Source of the DNA: Candidatus Pelagibacter sp.
GTDB lineage: Bacteria; Pseudomonadota; Alphaproteobacteria; Pelagibacterales; Pelagibacteraceae
Assembly: GCA_012963775.1 (NCBI GenBank)
Contig: DTVC01000060.1
Span: 1 to 40,694, forward strand
DNA length: 40,694 bases
Reading direction: 5' to 3'
Shown here: in pieces, positions 29,926 to 39,962 of the stretch
How the letters are laid out: every line of letters starts with the position of its first letter
How positions within the stretch are numbered: the stretch's first letter is position 1
The notes under the pieces: generated by a model
Told to the model about the DNA's origin: nothing
Databases searched by the model: none
The model's input: the letters and a program-made list of their open reading frames with translations, nothing else
Program-made: the position numbers and the translations under genes

Positions 29926-30935
29926 AAAGATCTTTCTAGACTAAAAGAAGTCAGTTTTTCTAATATTCTTTTTTCATCGGAGTTATCAAATATACTCAAG
30001 GAATTTGAAGCAAGATCAATAAAATGTTCCGCTTTTTTATAACATTGTGAAATAATATTATATTTTTTAATTAATTCTAAAATTACTTTTAAATTTTTTT
30101 CATCTCTATTTTTTTTGGTAAAAAATTCTTTAATTTTTATTTTTTCTGCATCATTCGCTTTTTGATAAAGAAGAATTATTGGCAAGGTAATTTTGCCTTC
30201 ATAAAAATCATTTCCAATTTTTTTTCCAAATAAATTTAATTCCGAATTATAATCAAGAGAGTCATCGGCTATTTGAAAAGTAAGACCTAAATTTTTTCCA
30301 TAAAATTCTAATGCTTCTTTAATTTTATTATTTTTATTTCCTAAAATAGCACCAACCTTAGTAGCAGCAGCAAATAATTTACCAGTTTTAGCTGAAATTA
30401 TTTTAAAGTATGTTTCTTCCAACATATCTATTTCTCCTTTATGTTGTAACTGTAGAATTTCTCCCTGGGCAATTTGTGCTGAAGTTGACGAAAGTAATCT
30501 TAAAATTTCCAAGTTTCCATCTTCGACCATCATTTCAAAACATCTGCTAAGCAAATAATCTCCAACTAAAATAGAAGATTGATTTCCCCAAACAAAATTT
30601 AATGTCTTTTTTCCTCTCCGAATTTCGCCGTTATCAATTACATCATCATGCATTAAAGTTGCCGCATGAATTAATTCGATGCAAGCTGCTAAATTGATAT
30701 CTCTTCCACCTTTCAGATATCCACATAGTTTTGCAGAACCAAGAGTTAGTAATGCCCTCAATCTTTTTCCACCCGTGTTAAGGTGATAAGCAGTCATTTC
30801 TTCAACCAACTCAACCTTACTTGTTAATTGAGTTTTAATTCTTTCCTCAACTAGAACTAATTTATCTTCAACTGAATTTTTTAGCTCTGAATAAGAATTA
30901 TTAATTTGTTTTTTTAATTGTACGACTGTCCCCAT
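29922..30935 (-). CDS. ispB: Long-chain polyprenyl (octaprenyl/decaprenyl-type) diphosphate synthase
   Basis: Extends FPP with IPP to make the ubiquinone side chain. 337 residues. GGKRLRALLTLGSAKL begins at 55, the first Asp-rich motif DDVID is at 97-101 (no insertion, as in long-chain enzymes), GEILQLQHKG follows, and the second motif is ADDSLDY. The residues before DDVID are small (AATLMH), consistent with a long product; exact chain length cannot be read from sequence, and alphaproteobacteria often make Q-10 (ddsA-type). It is divergent from sohB across 111 bp. Confidence 0.92.
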   Translation of the reverse strand: MGTVVQLKKQINNSYSELKNSVEDKLVLVEERIKTQLTSKVELVEEMTAYHLNTGGKRLRALLTLGSAKLCGYLKGGRDINLAACIELIHAATLMHDDVIDNGEIRRGKKTLNFVWGNQSSILVGDYLLSRCFEMMVEDGNLEILRLLSSTSAQIAQGEILQLQHKGEIDMLEETYFKIISAKTGKLFAAATKVGAILGNKNNKIKEALEFYGKNLGLTFQIADDSLDYNSELNLFGKKIGNDFYEGKITLPIILLYQKANDAEKIKIKEFFTKKNRDEKNLKVILELIKKYNIISQCYKKAEHFIDLASNSLSIFDNSDEKRILEKLTSFSLERSF

Positions 30936-30978
30936 AGGATCAAATTAGTATATATTACTTTTCTTTATTACTTATCAA

Positions 30979-31006
30979 TTGACGCATCTAAAACTTCAAC
31001 TATAAG
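30979..31006 (+). promoter_or_regulatory. Candidate sigma-70 promoter for sohB-glyQ-glyS-ppdK
   Basis: TTGACG (30979-30984), 16 bp, then TATAAG (31001-31006), in the 111-bp divergent region. Initiation near 31013 would leave a leader of about 34 bases before the sohB ATG. The opposite-strand side near 30947-30960 has TATACT/TAATAT-like elements for the prenyl synthase gene but no convincing pair of hexamers. Confidence 0.5.
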
Positions 31007-31046
31007 TAGACTTTATATTAAATCAAAAATTTTATAAGCATTTAAA

Positions 31047-31856
31047 ATGTTCTCATTTTTCAAAAAGAAAAAAATAGTTTCTCACATCAAGTTAAGCGGA
31101 GTAATAGGAAATGTTGGGAAATTCAAACACGGAATAGATTTTGCTGGACAGGAAGAAGTTATAAAAAAAGCTTTTTCAGTAAAAAAGGCCATAGCTGTTG
31201 CTGTTACTATTAATTCACCAGGAGGTTCACCGGTACAATCTCATTTAATCTATAAATTTATTAGAGAACAAGCAAAAAAAAAGAAATTAAAAGTAATTGT
31301 ATTTGCTGAAGACGTGGCTGCTTCAGGTGGTTATTTAATAGCTTGTGCTGGTGATGAGATATATGCAAATTCAAGTTCAATTATTGGATCTATCGGCGTC
31401 ATTTATTCATCATTTGGGTTTAAAGATTTAATTAAAAAAATTGGAGTTGAAAGAAGAATTTATACAGCTGGAAAAAGCAAAAGCACTTTAGACCCTTTTG
31501 TAGAAGAAAAAAAAGAAGATATTGAAAGATTAAAAAATATACAATTAGATCTTCATAAAGATTTTATAAATGTAGTAGAAGAAAGCAGAGGATCAAAACT
31601 AAAAAAAGATTCTGAAATAGAACTTTTTTCTGGAGAGTTCTGGTCCGGTAAAAAAGCTAAAGATTTAGGTTTGATTGATGGAATTGGGAATGCTGATCAA
31701 ATTTTGAGGAAGAAATTTGGTGAAAAAGTAGTAATCAAAAAATTTGAAAAAACAAAAGGTTGGCTTGCAAAGAAATTATCTTCTTCTGAAAATCAAATGG
31801 ATCAATTGGTAAATATATTAGAAGAAAGATCAATCTGGCAAAGATATGGCTTCTAA
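31047..31856 (+). CDS. sohB: S49-family serine peptidase (SohB/SppA-like)
   Basis: A 269-residue S49 peptidase with a Ser-Lys dyad. The fold landmarks are [10 protein letters not shown] near 53-62, the nucleophile Ser93 in [19 protein letters not shown], and Lys145 in [11 protein letters not shown]. The 52-residue spacing equals that of the Ser-Lys pair recalled for SppA enzymes. There is no signal peptide or membrane helix (the N-terminus is [10 protein letters not shown]), so a cytosolic or peripherally bound protease is suggested. The substrate is unknown. The stop overlaps glyQ by 11 bp. Confidence 0.9.
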   Translation: MFSFFKKKKIVSHIKLSGVIGNVGKFKHGIDFAGQEEVIKKAFSVKKAIAVAVTINSPGGSPVQSHLIYKFIREQAKKKKLKVIVFAEDVAASGGYLIACAGDEIYANSSSIIGSIGVIYSSFGFKDLIKKIGVERRIYTAGKSKSTLDPFVEEKKEDIERLKNIQLDLHKDFINVVEESRGSKLKKDSEIELFSGEFWSGKKAKDLGLIDGIGNADQILRKKFGEKVVIKKFEKTKGWLAKKLSSSENQMDQLVNILEERSIWQRYGF

Positions 31857-32727
31857 AAAAAAAATCAAAAAAATAAAATTTCAAACTTTTCAAGATACTA
31901 TTTTAAATCTTCAAAAATATTGGATCAAACATGGCTGTGTAATTTTACAACCTTATGACATGGAAGTAGGCGCTGGAACCTTTCATCCAGCTACTACACT
32001 TAGATCATTGGGTGTTAAACCTTGGAAAGCAGCTTACGTTCAGCCTTCAAGAAGGCCATCAGACGGAAGATATGGAGACAATCCAAATAGACTACAGCAT
32101 TATTATCAATTTCAAGTTATTATTAAACCATCTCCCAAAGATATAAAAAAATTATATTTAAATAGTTTATCAGCAATAGGCATCAAGCATCAGGAACACG
32201 ATATTAGATTTGTGGAGGACGATTGGGAAAGTCCAACTCTAGGAGCCGTTGGTTTAGGCTGGGAGGTATGGTGTGATGGAATGGAAATTACTCAATTTAC
32301 TTATTTCCAACAAATGGCTGGAATTGAATGCAATCCAATATCAGTAGAATTATCTTATGGACTTGAAAGAATTTGTATGTTCACTCAAAGAAAAAAGAAT
32401 GTTTTTGATCTGGTTTGGAATAATGAAGGCATTTTATATCGCGATATATTCCATCAAGCGGAAAAAGAATTCTCTGCCTATAATTTTGAACATGCTAACA
32501 CAGATCACTTATTTAAAATTTTTGATATTGCAGAAGATGAAACAAAGAAACTTATAGAAAAAAAATTATCCTTACCTGCTTATGATCAATGCTTGAAAGC
32601 AAGTCATGCTTTTAATATTTTAGATGCAAGAGGTGCTATTAGTGTTGTCCAAAGAGCAGAATATATTTCAAGAATAAGAGATCTTAGCAAAGGCGTGGGA
32701 CAGGCTTGGCTTGAAACTCAAAACTAA
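31846..32727 (+). CDS. glyQ: Glycyl-tRNA synthetase alpha subunit
   Basis: Catalytic subunit of the bacterial alpha2-beta2 GlyRS. 293 residues. [62 protein letters not shown] and [19 protein letters not shown] are family hallmarks. It starts within the end of sohB and is followed 2 bp later by glyS, so both subunits come from one transcript. Confidence 0.98.
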   Translation: MASKKKIKKIKFQTFQDTILNLQKYWIKHGCVILQPYDMEVGAGTFHPATTLRSLGVKPWKAAYVQPSRRPSDGRYGDNPNRLQHYYQFQVIIKPSPKDIKKLYLNSLSAIGIKHQEHDIRFVEDDWESPTLGAVGLGWEVWCDGMEITQFTYFQQMAGIECNPISVELSYGLERICMFTQRKKNVFDLVWNNEGILYRDIFHQAEKEFSAYNFEHANTDHLFKIFDIAEDETKKLIEKKLSLPAYDQCLKASHAFNILDARGAISVVQRAEYISRIRDLSKGVGQAWLETQN

Positions 32728-32729
32728 GA

Positions 32730-34799
32730 ATGCCAGATTTATTTTTAGAATTATTTAGTGAAGAAATTCCCTCTAATTTGCAAAAGAACGCAAGAAATAA
32801 TCTTTTGCAAAACTTTAAAGATTTTTTTGAACAAGAAAAAATAATACATAAGTCAGAAGGAAAAGTTTTTTCCACTCCAAATAGATTAATTATTTTATTT
32901 GACCGAATTGATACAGAAATACATAGAAAAAGTGAGTATATTAGAGGTCCAAACATTAATGCTCCAGAAAAGGCTTTAGATGGATTTGTAAAATCCAATA
33001 AAATTGAAAAAAAAAATATTTTTGAAAAACAAACTGAAAAAGGAAAATTCTATTTTTTTAAAAAACCTGCAAAAAAAATTCAAACTATAGATTTATTGAA
33101 TAAAAATATTCCAGACCTCTTGAGAAAAATATATTGGAAAAAATCAATGAAATGGGGTGATTTTGATCTTTATTGGGGGAGACCCTTAAAATCAATATTA
33201 GCTATTTTTGGAAATATTAAATTAAATTTTAAATTTCATCACTTACATTCATCTAATTCGACATTCCTAGATAAAGAATTCGAAGAAAAAACCAAAGTAT
33301 TTAGTAGTTACAAATTATATGAAAGTTATTTCAAAAAATCTGGAATAATAATAGATCATAATAAAAGAAAAAAATTTATTGAAAAAAAATTAAGCAAAAT
33401 TTCAAAAAATAAAAGTTTAGAAATTAAAATTAACGATAAACTTTTGGACGAGGTAACAAATATTGTTGAAAGTCCAAAAATATTAAATTGTAAATTCGAT
33501 CAAAAATTTTTAAAAATTCCCAAAGAAATATTAATTATTACAATGCAACATCATCAAAAATATTTTCCAACATTTGATAAGAAAAATAATTTAACAAATA
33601 ACTTTTTAGTAGTAGCTAACACGAAAGACTTAAAAGGTTTTATTAAATTGGGAAATGAAAGAGTTGTAGAGGCAAGATTAAATGATGCACAATTTTTTTG
33701 GCAAAAAAATAAATCAAAAAGTCTAGTTAAACAAGTTTCTGAACTTAAAAAGATAAATTACTTCAAAGGACTAGGCACATACTTCGACAAAATACAAAGA
33801 ATGAGAAAGCTAAGCTCTTTGATTTCTGATGAATTATTAATTAGTAAGGAAAAAATAGAAATCGCTTCATCAATTTGTAAAGTTGATTTGTTATCAGATT
33901 TAGTTGGCGAGTTTCCAGAGCTGCAAGGTGTGATGGGCGGATATTTTGCTACAGCCCAAGGTTTTGATAAAGACATATGTTTAGCAATCAGCGAACATTA
34001 TTTACCTACAAGTTTAGAAAATAGAATCCCAAAAAAATCTTATAGCATTGCTCTATCTCTAACTGATAAATTGGATACACTGGTCGGTTTCTTTGGAATA
34101 GAATTGAAACCATCAAGTTCTAAAGATCCTTATGCTTTAAGAAGATCGGCAATTGGACTGATTAGGCTTTTATTAGAAAACGGAAAAGAATTTAAAATAA
34201 GAGATTTAATTAATTATTCTACATTACTTTATCATGAACAAAAATTTGAATTTGATACAAAAGCAATACAAAAAGATTTAATTGAATTTTTAAACGATCG
34301 ATTAAAAAATTACATGAAAGAAAAAGGTATAAAACAAGATATTATTGAAGCAGCAATCTCGTCTTACAACATCGATCAAATTTTAAAAATTTATAACAAA
34401 GCAGTCGTTTTAAATAAATTTATTTCAAAAGAAATTGGAAAAGATATTATTTCTAGTTACAAAAGAGCATCAAATATTTTATCAAACGAATTAAAAGATA
34501 AATCAATAGAACTTAATAATTCAACTGAACCAGATTTATTTAAAAATAAATACGAAAAAAATCTATACACAAAAATTAATGAAATAAGAAAATATTTTAC
34601 CAACGTGAATAAAGACGAGAATTATGAAAATAGCTTAAAAATTTTGGCTTCCACAAAAAAAGAAATATTCGAATTCTTTGATAATGTAATTGTTAATGAT
34701 GAGAATGAATTTATAAAAAAAAATCGATTGGAACTTTTGCAAATGTTATGTAAAGCTTTCGATAATTATATAGATTTTTCTAGCATTGGGAGCCTTTAG
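32730..34799 (+). CDS. glyS: Glycyl-tRNA synthetase beta subunit
   Basis: The tRNA-binding subunit of GlyRS, 689 residues as in the family. N-terminal DLFLELFSEEIPSNLQ, central TMQHHQKYFPTFDKKN, VEARLNDAQFFWQKN and LSDLVGEFPELQGVMGGYFA are characteristic. A C-terminal anticodon-binding region follows, with SYKRASNIL and a segment containing FFDNVIVND and RLELL. The stop TAG overlaps the ppdK GTG by one base. Confidence 0.97.
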   Translation: MPDLFLELFSEEIPSNLQKNARNNLLQNFKDFFEQEKIIHKSEGKVFSTPNRLIILFDRIDTEIHRKSEYIRGPNINAPEKALDGFVKSNKIEKKNIFEKQTEKGKFYFFKKPAKKIQTIDLLNKNIPDLLRKIYWKKSMKWGDFDLYWGRPLKSILAIFGNIKLNFKFHHLHSSNSTFLDKEFEEKTKVFSSYKLYESYFKKSGIIIDHNKRKKFIEKKLSKISKNKSLEIKINDKLLDEVTNIVESPKILNCKFDQKFLKIPKEILIITMQHHQKYFPTFDKKNNLTNNFLVVANTKDLKGFIKLGNERVVEARLNDAQFFWQKNKSKSLVKQVSELKKINYFKGLGTYFDKIQRMRKLSSLISDELLISKEKIEIASSICKVDLLSDLVGEFPELQGVMGGYFATAQGFDKDICLAISEHYLPTSLENRIPKKSYSIALSLTDKLDTLVGFFGIELKPSSSKDPYALRRSAIGLIRLLLENGKEFKIRDLINYSTLLYHEQKFEFDTKAIQKDLIEFLNDRLKNYMKEKGIKQDIIEAAISSYNIDQILKIYNKAVVLNKFISKEIGKDIISSYKRASNILSNELKDKSIELNNSTEPDLFKNKYEKNLYTKINEIRKYFTNVNKDENYENSLKILASTKKEIFEFFDNVIVNDENEFIKKNRLELLQMLCKAFDNYIDFSSIGSL

Positions 34800-37459
34800 T
34801 GAAAAAACTTATTTTTAATTTTAAATCTAAGGATATCAAAAAAATAAAATATCCTAAAAATATTTTAGGTGGCAAAGGGACCAATCTATCAGAAATGGTA
34901 AGACAGGAACTACCTGTTCCTCCAGGATTTACTATATCAACTTTAGTTTGTGATTTGTTTTATAAAAATAAAAAAAAATTACCATCACTTTTAATTAAAG
35001 ATATAAAAAAAGAATTAAAAAATATTGAAAAAGAATCTGGAAAAAAATTTGGCGATTTAAAAAATCCACTATTAATTTCTGTAAGATCTGGAGCAAGAAT
35101 CTCTATGCCAGGTATGATGGATACGATTTTAAACTTAGGTTTAAATGATAAAACTGTATTAGCCTTAGCCAATAAAACTTCAAATATGAGATTTGCTAAA
35201 GATAGTTACCGAAGATTTATTCAAATGTATTCAAACGTTGCGATGGGTATAGAGAGCTATAATTTTGAGGAACTTATAGAAAATTATAAATTAACAAAAG
35301 GAGTTCTTTTAGATACAGATTTAGATGAAAATGATTGGGATGGCTTAATTAAAGATTTAAAAAATCTTGTAAAAGAAAAAACAAATAAAGAATTTCCCCA
35401 AGATGTATTTGAGCAGTTAAACGGTGCAATTAGTGCTGTATTTTTATCTTGGGAAAGCAATAGGTCTAAAGTTTATAGAAGATTAAATCAAATTCCTTCA
35501 GATTGGGGAACAGCTGTAAATGTACAATCAATGGTATTCGGTAATATGGGAAATGATTGTGCAACGGGAGTTGCTTTTACCAGAAATCCTTCAAATGGAA
35601 AAAAAGAAATATATGGAGAATACTTAATTAATGCGCAGGGAGAAGATGTTGTAGCAGGAACCAGAACGCCTCAGCACATTACAAACAAATCAAGAATTGA
35701 ATCTGGTTCAAAAGGTAGTTCAATGGAAGAGATTATGCCCAAAATATTTAATCAACTATATAAAATTTTAAACACTTTAGAAAAACATTACAAAGATATG
35801 CAAGACGTAGAGTTTACAGTTGAAAATAAAAAACTTTGGATGTTGCAGACAAGATCAGGAAAAAGAACAGCTAAATCTGCTGTTAAGATTGTAGTAGATA
35901 TGGTTAAAGAAAAATTAATTTCTAAAAAGGAAGCAGTTTTAAGACTGGACCCTAATTCATTAGATGCTCTTCTCCATCCAATGCTAGATGAAAATAGTAA
36001 TATAAATGTAATTGCAAAAGGTCTGCCAGCTTCTCCAGGCGCAGCAAGTGGAAAAGTTGTATTTACATCTGATGAAGCTGAGAGATTAAATGATATGATG
36101 CAAAATACAATTTTAGTTAGAGTCGAAACATCACCTGAGGATATTCATGGTATGCATGCAGCAAACGGAATTCTAACCGCAAGAGGTGGAATGACAAGTC
36201 ATGCTGCGGTTGTTGCAAGAGGCATGGGGAGACCTTGTGTATCAGGTACAAGTGAAATCGATATAGATTATGAAAAAAAAATATTCAAAACTAGAGATAC
36301 GGAAATTAAAGAGGGAGATGTTATTACAATTGATGGATCAACCGGCAGAATAATTTCTGGAGAAGTTAAAACAGTTAAACCAGAAATATCAGGTGACTTT
36401 TCTAAGTTGATGAAATGGGCTGATAGTTTTAGAAAATTAAAAGTTAGAGCAAACGCGGAAACTCCTTTAGATACAAAAACTGCTAGAGATTTTGGAGCTG
36501 AAGGAATAGGTCTTTGCAGAACAGAACATATGTTTTTTGATGAAGAAAGAATTTTGTCTGTGAGAGAAATGATCCTGTCTAAATCTAAAAAGGATAGAAA
36601 TAAAGCTTTGACAAAATTGCTTCCACACCAAAAAAAGGATTTTGTTGAAATATTTAAGATTATGAATGGTTTACCAGTCACTGTAAGATTGTTAGATCCT
36701 CCATTACATGAATTTTTGCCCAATAAAACAAAAGAAATAAAAGACTTATCAGATTCACTAACTTTAGATGTAAAAGAAATAGAATCTAGAATAACTGAGT
36801 TGCACGAACAAAACCCAATGCTTGGACACAGAGGATGTAGATTAGGAATTTCTTTTCCGGAAATTTATGAAATGCAATGTAGAGCAATATTTGAGGCTTT
36901 AGTTGAATGTAAAAATGAAAAATATAAATCAATCATTCCAGAAATAATGATACCTTTAGTATCTACTGAAGCTGAAATAAAAATCATGAGAGACCTTGTT
37001 ATTAGAGTTGCAAATCAAGTTCAGAATGAAAATAAAACTAAAATTGACTATTTAGTTGGCACAATGATTGAGCTTCCTAGGGCAGCAATTAAATCTAAAG
37101 ATATTGCAAAACATGCTGACTTTTTTAGTTTTGGAACTAATGATTTAACTCAAACCACTTTTGGAATAAGCAGAGATGATAGTGGAAAATTTTTAAATGA
37201 TTATATTGAAAATAAAATATTTGATATTGATCCATTTGTTTCTCTTGATGATGGTGTTGCTGATTTAATTAAAATGTCAGTTTCAAGAGGCAGAAAACAA
37301 AACAAAAATATAAAACTAGGTATTTGCGGAGAGCATGGAGGAGATCCAAAAAGTATTAACTTTTGTGCAAAAACAGGATTAGATTATGTTTCTTGTTCAC
37401 CATACAGAGTTCCAGTTGCAAAACTAGCTGCAGCTCAAGCACAATTAAAAAAATCTTGA
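34799..37459 (+). CDS. ppdK: Pyruvate, phosphate dikinase
   Basis: Reversibly converts pyruvate, ATP and Pi to PEP, AMP and PPi. 886 residues, GTG start. The N-terminal ATP-grasp region has LGGKGTNLSEM, SVRSGARISMPGMMDT and FTRNPSNG. The swivelling phosphohistidine is His468 in GGMTSHAAVVARGMGRPCVSG (in two parts). The PEP-binding C-terminal barrel has GIGLCRTEHMF, GHRGCRLG, FGTNDLTQTTFG and catalytic Cys843 in ICGEHGGDP. glyQ-glyS-ppdK is a common alphaproteobacterial order. With GAPDH, PGK and aldolase in the window it gives a route from pyruvate to sugar phosphates, or can serve glycolytic ATP yield. Confidence 0.98.
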   Translation: MKKLIFNFKSKDIKKIKYPKNILGGKGTNLSEMVRQELPVPPGFTISTLVCDLFYKNKKKLPSLLIKDIKKELKNIEKESGKKFGDLKNPLLISVRSGARISMPGMMDTILNLGLNDKTVLALANKTSNMRFAKDSYRRFIQMYSNVAMGIESYNFEELIENYKLTKGVLLDTDLDENDWDGLIKDLKNLVKEKTNKEFPQDVFEQLNGAISAVFLSWESNRSKVYRRLNQIPSDWGTAVNVQSMVFGNMGNDCATGVAFTRNPSNGKKEIYGEYLINAQGEDVVAGTRTPQHITNKSRIESGSKGSSMEEIMPKIFNQLYKILNTLEKHYKDMQDVEFTVENKKLWMLQTRSGKRTAKSAVKIVVDMVKEKLISKKEAVLRLDPNSLDALLHPMLDENSNINVIAKGLPASPGAASGKVVFTSDEAERLNDMMQNTILVRVETSPEDIHGMHAANGILTARGGMTSHAAVVARGMGRPCVSGTSEIDIDYEKKIFKTRDTEIKEGDVITIDGSTGRIISGEVKTVKPEISGDFSKLMKWADSFRKLKVRANAETPLDTKTARDFGAEGIGLCRTEHMFFDEERILSVREMILSKSKKDRNKALTKLLPHQKKDFVEIFKIMNGLPVTVRLLDPPLHEFLPNKTKEIKDLSDSLTLDVKEIESRITELHEQNPMLGHRGCRLGISFPEIYEMQCRAIFEALVECKNEKYKSIIPEIMIPLVSTEAEIKIMRDLVIRVANQVQNENKTKIDYLVGTMIELPRAAIKSKDIAKHADFFSFGTNDLTQTTFGISRDDSGKFLNDYIENKIFDIDPFVSLDDGVADLIKMSVSRGRKQNKNIKLGICGEHGGDPKSINFCAKTGLDYVSCSPYRVPVAKLAAAQAQLKKS

Positions 37460-37481
37460 AAATTGACCAAGAAATACCTTT

Positions 37482-38321
37482 TTAAAGAATTTCAAATTTT
37501 AGATCTATAGCTGGAGCACTGTGTGTTATTGCACCAACAGAAATTCTGCCAACACCTGTTGCAGCTACTCTTTTTACATTTTTTAGATTAATATTTCCTG
37601 AAGCTTCTGTTTCGTAATATTTTTTTGCGATTTTAACTCCAGTTTTTAGATTTTTTAAGCTCATATTGTCAAAAAGCACTGTATTAAATTTTAATCCCAA
37701 GATTTTTTTTAGTTGAGTCAAGCTATCTACTTCAACAGTGATTTTTTTTCCTTTTTTATTTTTTATAGCTAAATTTACTAAAGTTTTAATATCAGAGGTT
37801 GCTATATGATTATCTTTAATTAAGTACTCGTCGCTGAGGTTAAATCGATGATTAGTTCCTCCACCTAGTTTAACAGCATATTTTTGAATTACTCTTAAGT
37901 TGGGAATAGTTTTTCTTGTACAGCATATTTTACATTTAGTTCCTTTAACAAGTTTTACAAACTGATAAGTTTTAGTTGCAACCCCAGAAATATGACTAAT
38001 AAAATTTAATGCTACTCTTTCTCCTATTAATATTTTTTGAGCATCTCCTTTAATAATTGCAACAACATTACCTTTTTTAACAAAAGATCCTTCCTTTTTT
38101 TTAGTAATAAATTTGATTTTTTTATAAATCAGTTTGAAAGCTTGCTTTGCAAAATTTAATCCTCCAATAATACCTAATTGATTAGAAATTAATCTTAATG
38201 AAACATTTTTCTTACTTTTAATAAGGGCAGAAGTGATATCACCTGAAGGATATAAATCTTCATTTAAAGCTAACTTAACAACATTTCTAATAAAGTTATT
38301 GCTTAAACGTATTTTTGGCAC
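37482..38321 (-). CDS. nadC: Nicotinate-nucleotide pyrophosphorylase (carboxylating)
   Basis: Converts quinolinate and PRPP to nicotinate mononucleotide. 279 residues; start codon GTG. LNEDLYPSGDITSALI, GERVALNFISHISGVAT, CTRKTIPNLRVIQKYAVKLGG, NHRFNLSDEYLIKDNH and the C-terminal GVGRISVGAITHSAPAIDLKFE match QPRTase. It lies 5 bp after nadA with no nadB in between. Its stop is 22 bp from the convergent ppdK stop, without an obvious hairpin. Confidence 0.97.
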   Translation of the reverse strand: MPKIRLSNNFIRNVVKLALNEDLYPSGDITSALIKSKKNVSLRLISNQLGIIGGLNFAKQAFKLIYKKIKFITKKKEGSFVKKGNVVAIIKGDAQKILIGERVALNFISHISGVATKTYQFVKLVKGTKCKICCTRKTIPNLRVIQKYAVKLGGGTNHRFNLSDEYLIKDNHIATSDIKTLVNLAIKNKKGKKITVEVDSLTQLKKILGLKFNTVLFDNMSLKNLKTGVKIAKKYYETEASGNINLKNVKRVAATGVGRISVGAITHSAPAIDLKFEIL

Positions 38322-38326
38322 CTAAT

Positions 38327-39322
38327 TTATCGGCCGACTGCAGTCATTCTTTCAACTGATTGTTTTGCTTTTTCTATTGTTTCATTGCTTATGATGATTT
38401 CGTTAGTTTCATTTTCTAGGCAGTCTAAAATTTTTGGAAGAGTAATTTTTTTCATATGAGGACATAAATTACAAGGTTTTATAAATTTTACATTTGGATT
38501 TTCAACTTGAACATTGTCACTCATAGAACATTCGGTAACCATCATGACTTTTTTTGGCTGATTGTCTTCAACATACTTAATCATTCCAGATGTAGAACCA
38601 GTGAAATCGCTTGCTTTAATTACATCTGGAGGACATTCTGGATGAGCAATAATTTTAATTCCAGGGTTATTTAGTCTAATTTCATTTATTTCTTTTTCAT
38701 TAAACTGTTCATGAACTATACAGGTACCTTTCCAAGAAATAATTTCCACATTTGTTTGTGAAGCTACATATTTTGCCAAATAAACATCTGGCAAAAAAAT
38801 CACTTTTTTTACGCCAAGAGAATTCACAATTTTTACAGCATTTGCTGAAGTACAACAAATATCAGTTTCTGCTTTTACATCTGCAGAAGTATTAACATAA
38901 GATACTACAGGAACACCTGGATATTTTTCCTTTAGAAGCCTTACATCTTTACCTGTAATAGAAGAAGATAAAGAGCAACCTGCATCCATGTCTGGAAGCA
39001 AAACTTTTTTTTGAGGATTCATTAACTTGGCTGTTTCAGCCATGAAATGTACTCCACACATAACAATAATATCCGCATTGGTTTTAGAAGCTTCTATAGC
39101 CAATGCTAAAGAATCTGCAGACACATCGGCAATACCATGATAAATTTCAGGTGTTTGATAGTTGTGTGCAAGAATAATTGCATTCTTTTCTTTTTTAAGT
39201 TGATTTATTCTATAAACGTATGGAGCATGAACCGACCATTCAATTTCTGGTAATACTTTTGAGATTTTTTGATAAATTGGCTCAGTTGTTTTTCTTATTT
39301 CAGATGTAAATTCCATGACCAT
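38327..39322 (-). CDS. nadA: Quinolinate synthase
   Basis: An oxygen-sensitive [4Fe-4S] enzyme condensing iminoaspartate and DHAP to quinolinate. From the chosen ATG it has 331 residues; an in-frame TTG at 39334 and ATG at 39316 are alternatives. Three cluster cysteines are in place: Cys89 (IIVMCGVHFMAETAKL), one of the CC pair at 156-157 (TDICCTSANAVK), and the C-terminal CNLCPHMKK. YVNTSADVKAE and HPECPPDV also match. The nadA-nadC pair lacks nadB locally, so the iminoaspartate source must be elsewhere (NadB or an aspartate dehydrogenase). Confidence 0.96.
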   Translation of the reverse strand: MVMEFTSEIRKTTEPIYQKISKVLPEIEWSVHAPYVYRINQLKKEKNAIILAHNYQTPEIYHGIADVSADSLALAIEASKTNADIIVMCGVHFMAETAKLMNPQKKVLLPDMDAGCSLSSSITGKDVRLLKEKYPGVPVVSYVNTSADVKAETDICCTSANAVKIVNSLGVKKVIFLPDVYLAKYVASQTNVEIISWKGTCIVHEQFNEKEINEIRLNNPGIKIIAHPECPPDVIKASDFTGSTSGMIKYVEDNQPKKVMMVTECSMSDNVQVENPNVKFIKPCNLCPHMKKITLPKILDCLENETNEIIISNETIEKAKQSVERMTAVGR

Positions 39323-39335
39323 AGAATCTATCAAC

Positions 39336-39364
39336 TTGAAACATATTTGTCATTAATTTAATCT
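39336..39364 (+). promoter_or_regulatory. Candidate sigma-70 promoter for tRNA-Leu
   Basis: TTGAAA (39336-39341), 17 bp, TAATCT (39359-39364), with predicted initiation about 4 bases before the mature tRNA. This is the best-spaced promoter match in the window. It begins just beyond the upstream alternative start of nadA. Confidence 0.55.
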
Positions 39365-39374
39365 GTCACATTAA

Positions 39375-39461
39375 GCGGTCATGCTGAAACTGGTAGACAG
39401 GCTTGGTTGAGGGCCAAGTGGAGGATTCTCCATGAGAGTTCGAGTCTCTCTGACCGCACCA
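39375..39461 (+). tRNA. tRNA-Leu (anticodon GAG)
   Basis: A class II tRNA: acceptor GCGGTCA pairs with TGACCGC, and the anticodon arm CTTGG-TTGAGGG-CCAAG puts GAG at 34-36. A long variable arm TGGAGGATTCTCCA and the T arm with GTTCGAGTC follow, and CCA is encoded. It decodes CUC and CUU. The convergent GNAT gene ends 18 bp downstream. Confidence 0.97.
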
Positions 39462-39479
39462 GAAACAGTGATCTTGGTT

Positions 39480-39962
39480 CTAATACTTTTCCAACACTAC
39501 CGAATTTTCAATTTGTTTCAGTGGTATCTTCCAATATTTTTTAAGTAATAGGGTGGCTTGCTCTTTTGTTTGAAGAATGAAACCAAATTTCTCATAAAAT
39601 TGAATTGCCCATGTGGCATTCCGCCAGGTGCCTACTAATAAACGAAAATTTTGATTTCTTTTTAATAAATATTTAAGTAATGCTCCTCCTGCCCCCTTGC
39701 CTTGGTAGGGAGTTAAAGTATAAGCGTGTCTTATTAGGATAACATCTTTTATTTCTTGAATTCCTATTACCCCGACCAATTTGTTATTACGATTATAGCC
39801 AAACATACGAACTCCATCTTTAAATTCATCTACTAATTCTCTTTCTGACATGTAGGGTTCGTGCCAACAATTATCAGGGATAATACCTTTGTATTTTATG
39901 GCTGCGTCGTTAATCACGTAGAGAATTTTGGAACTATCACTTTTCATATATTCGCTTATCAT
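39480..39962 (-). CDS. GNAT-family N-acetyltransferase, substrate unknown
   Basis: A 160-residue single GNAT domain. Its acetyl-CoA loop is QGKGAGG at 87-93 after LIRHAYTLTPY, with AIQFYEKFGF as the later GNAT motif and a conserved-looking IIPDNCWHEPYMSERELVDE near the N-terminus. The C-terminal KKYWKIPLKQIENSVVL is shared, as far as I recall, with a group of acetyltransferases scattered in bacteria and archaea. It differs from its neighbours in codon use (CCC, GGG, GGC, AAG and TAC clustered around residues 84-90) and is flanked by GC-richer noncoding sequence. Located beside tRNA-Leu, it is a likely horizontally acquired accessory gene. The natural substrate cannot be predicted. Confidence 0.88.
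   Translation of the reverse strand: MISEYMKSDSSKILYVINDAAIKYKGIIPDNCWHEPYMSERELVDEFKDGVRMFGYNRNNKLVGVIGIQEIKDVILIRHAYTLTPYQGKGAGGALLKYLLKRNQNFRLLVGTWRNATWAIQFYEKFGFILQTKEQATLLLKKYWKIPLKQIENSVVLEKY

Noticed and set aside
37460..37481. Terminator between ppdK and nadC
   Set aside because: The 22-bp gap has a T-run but no convincing stem.
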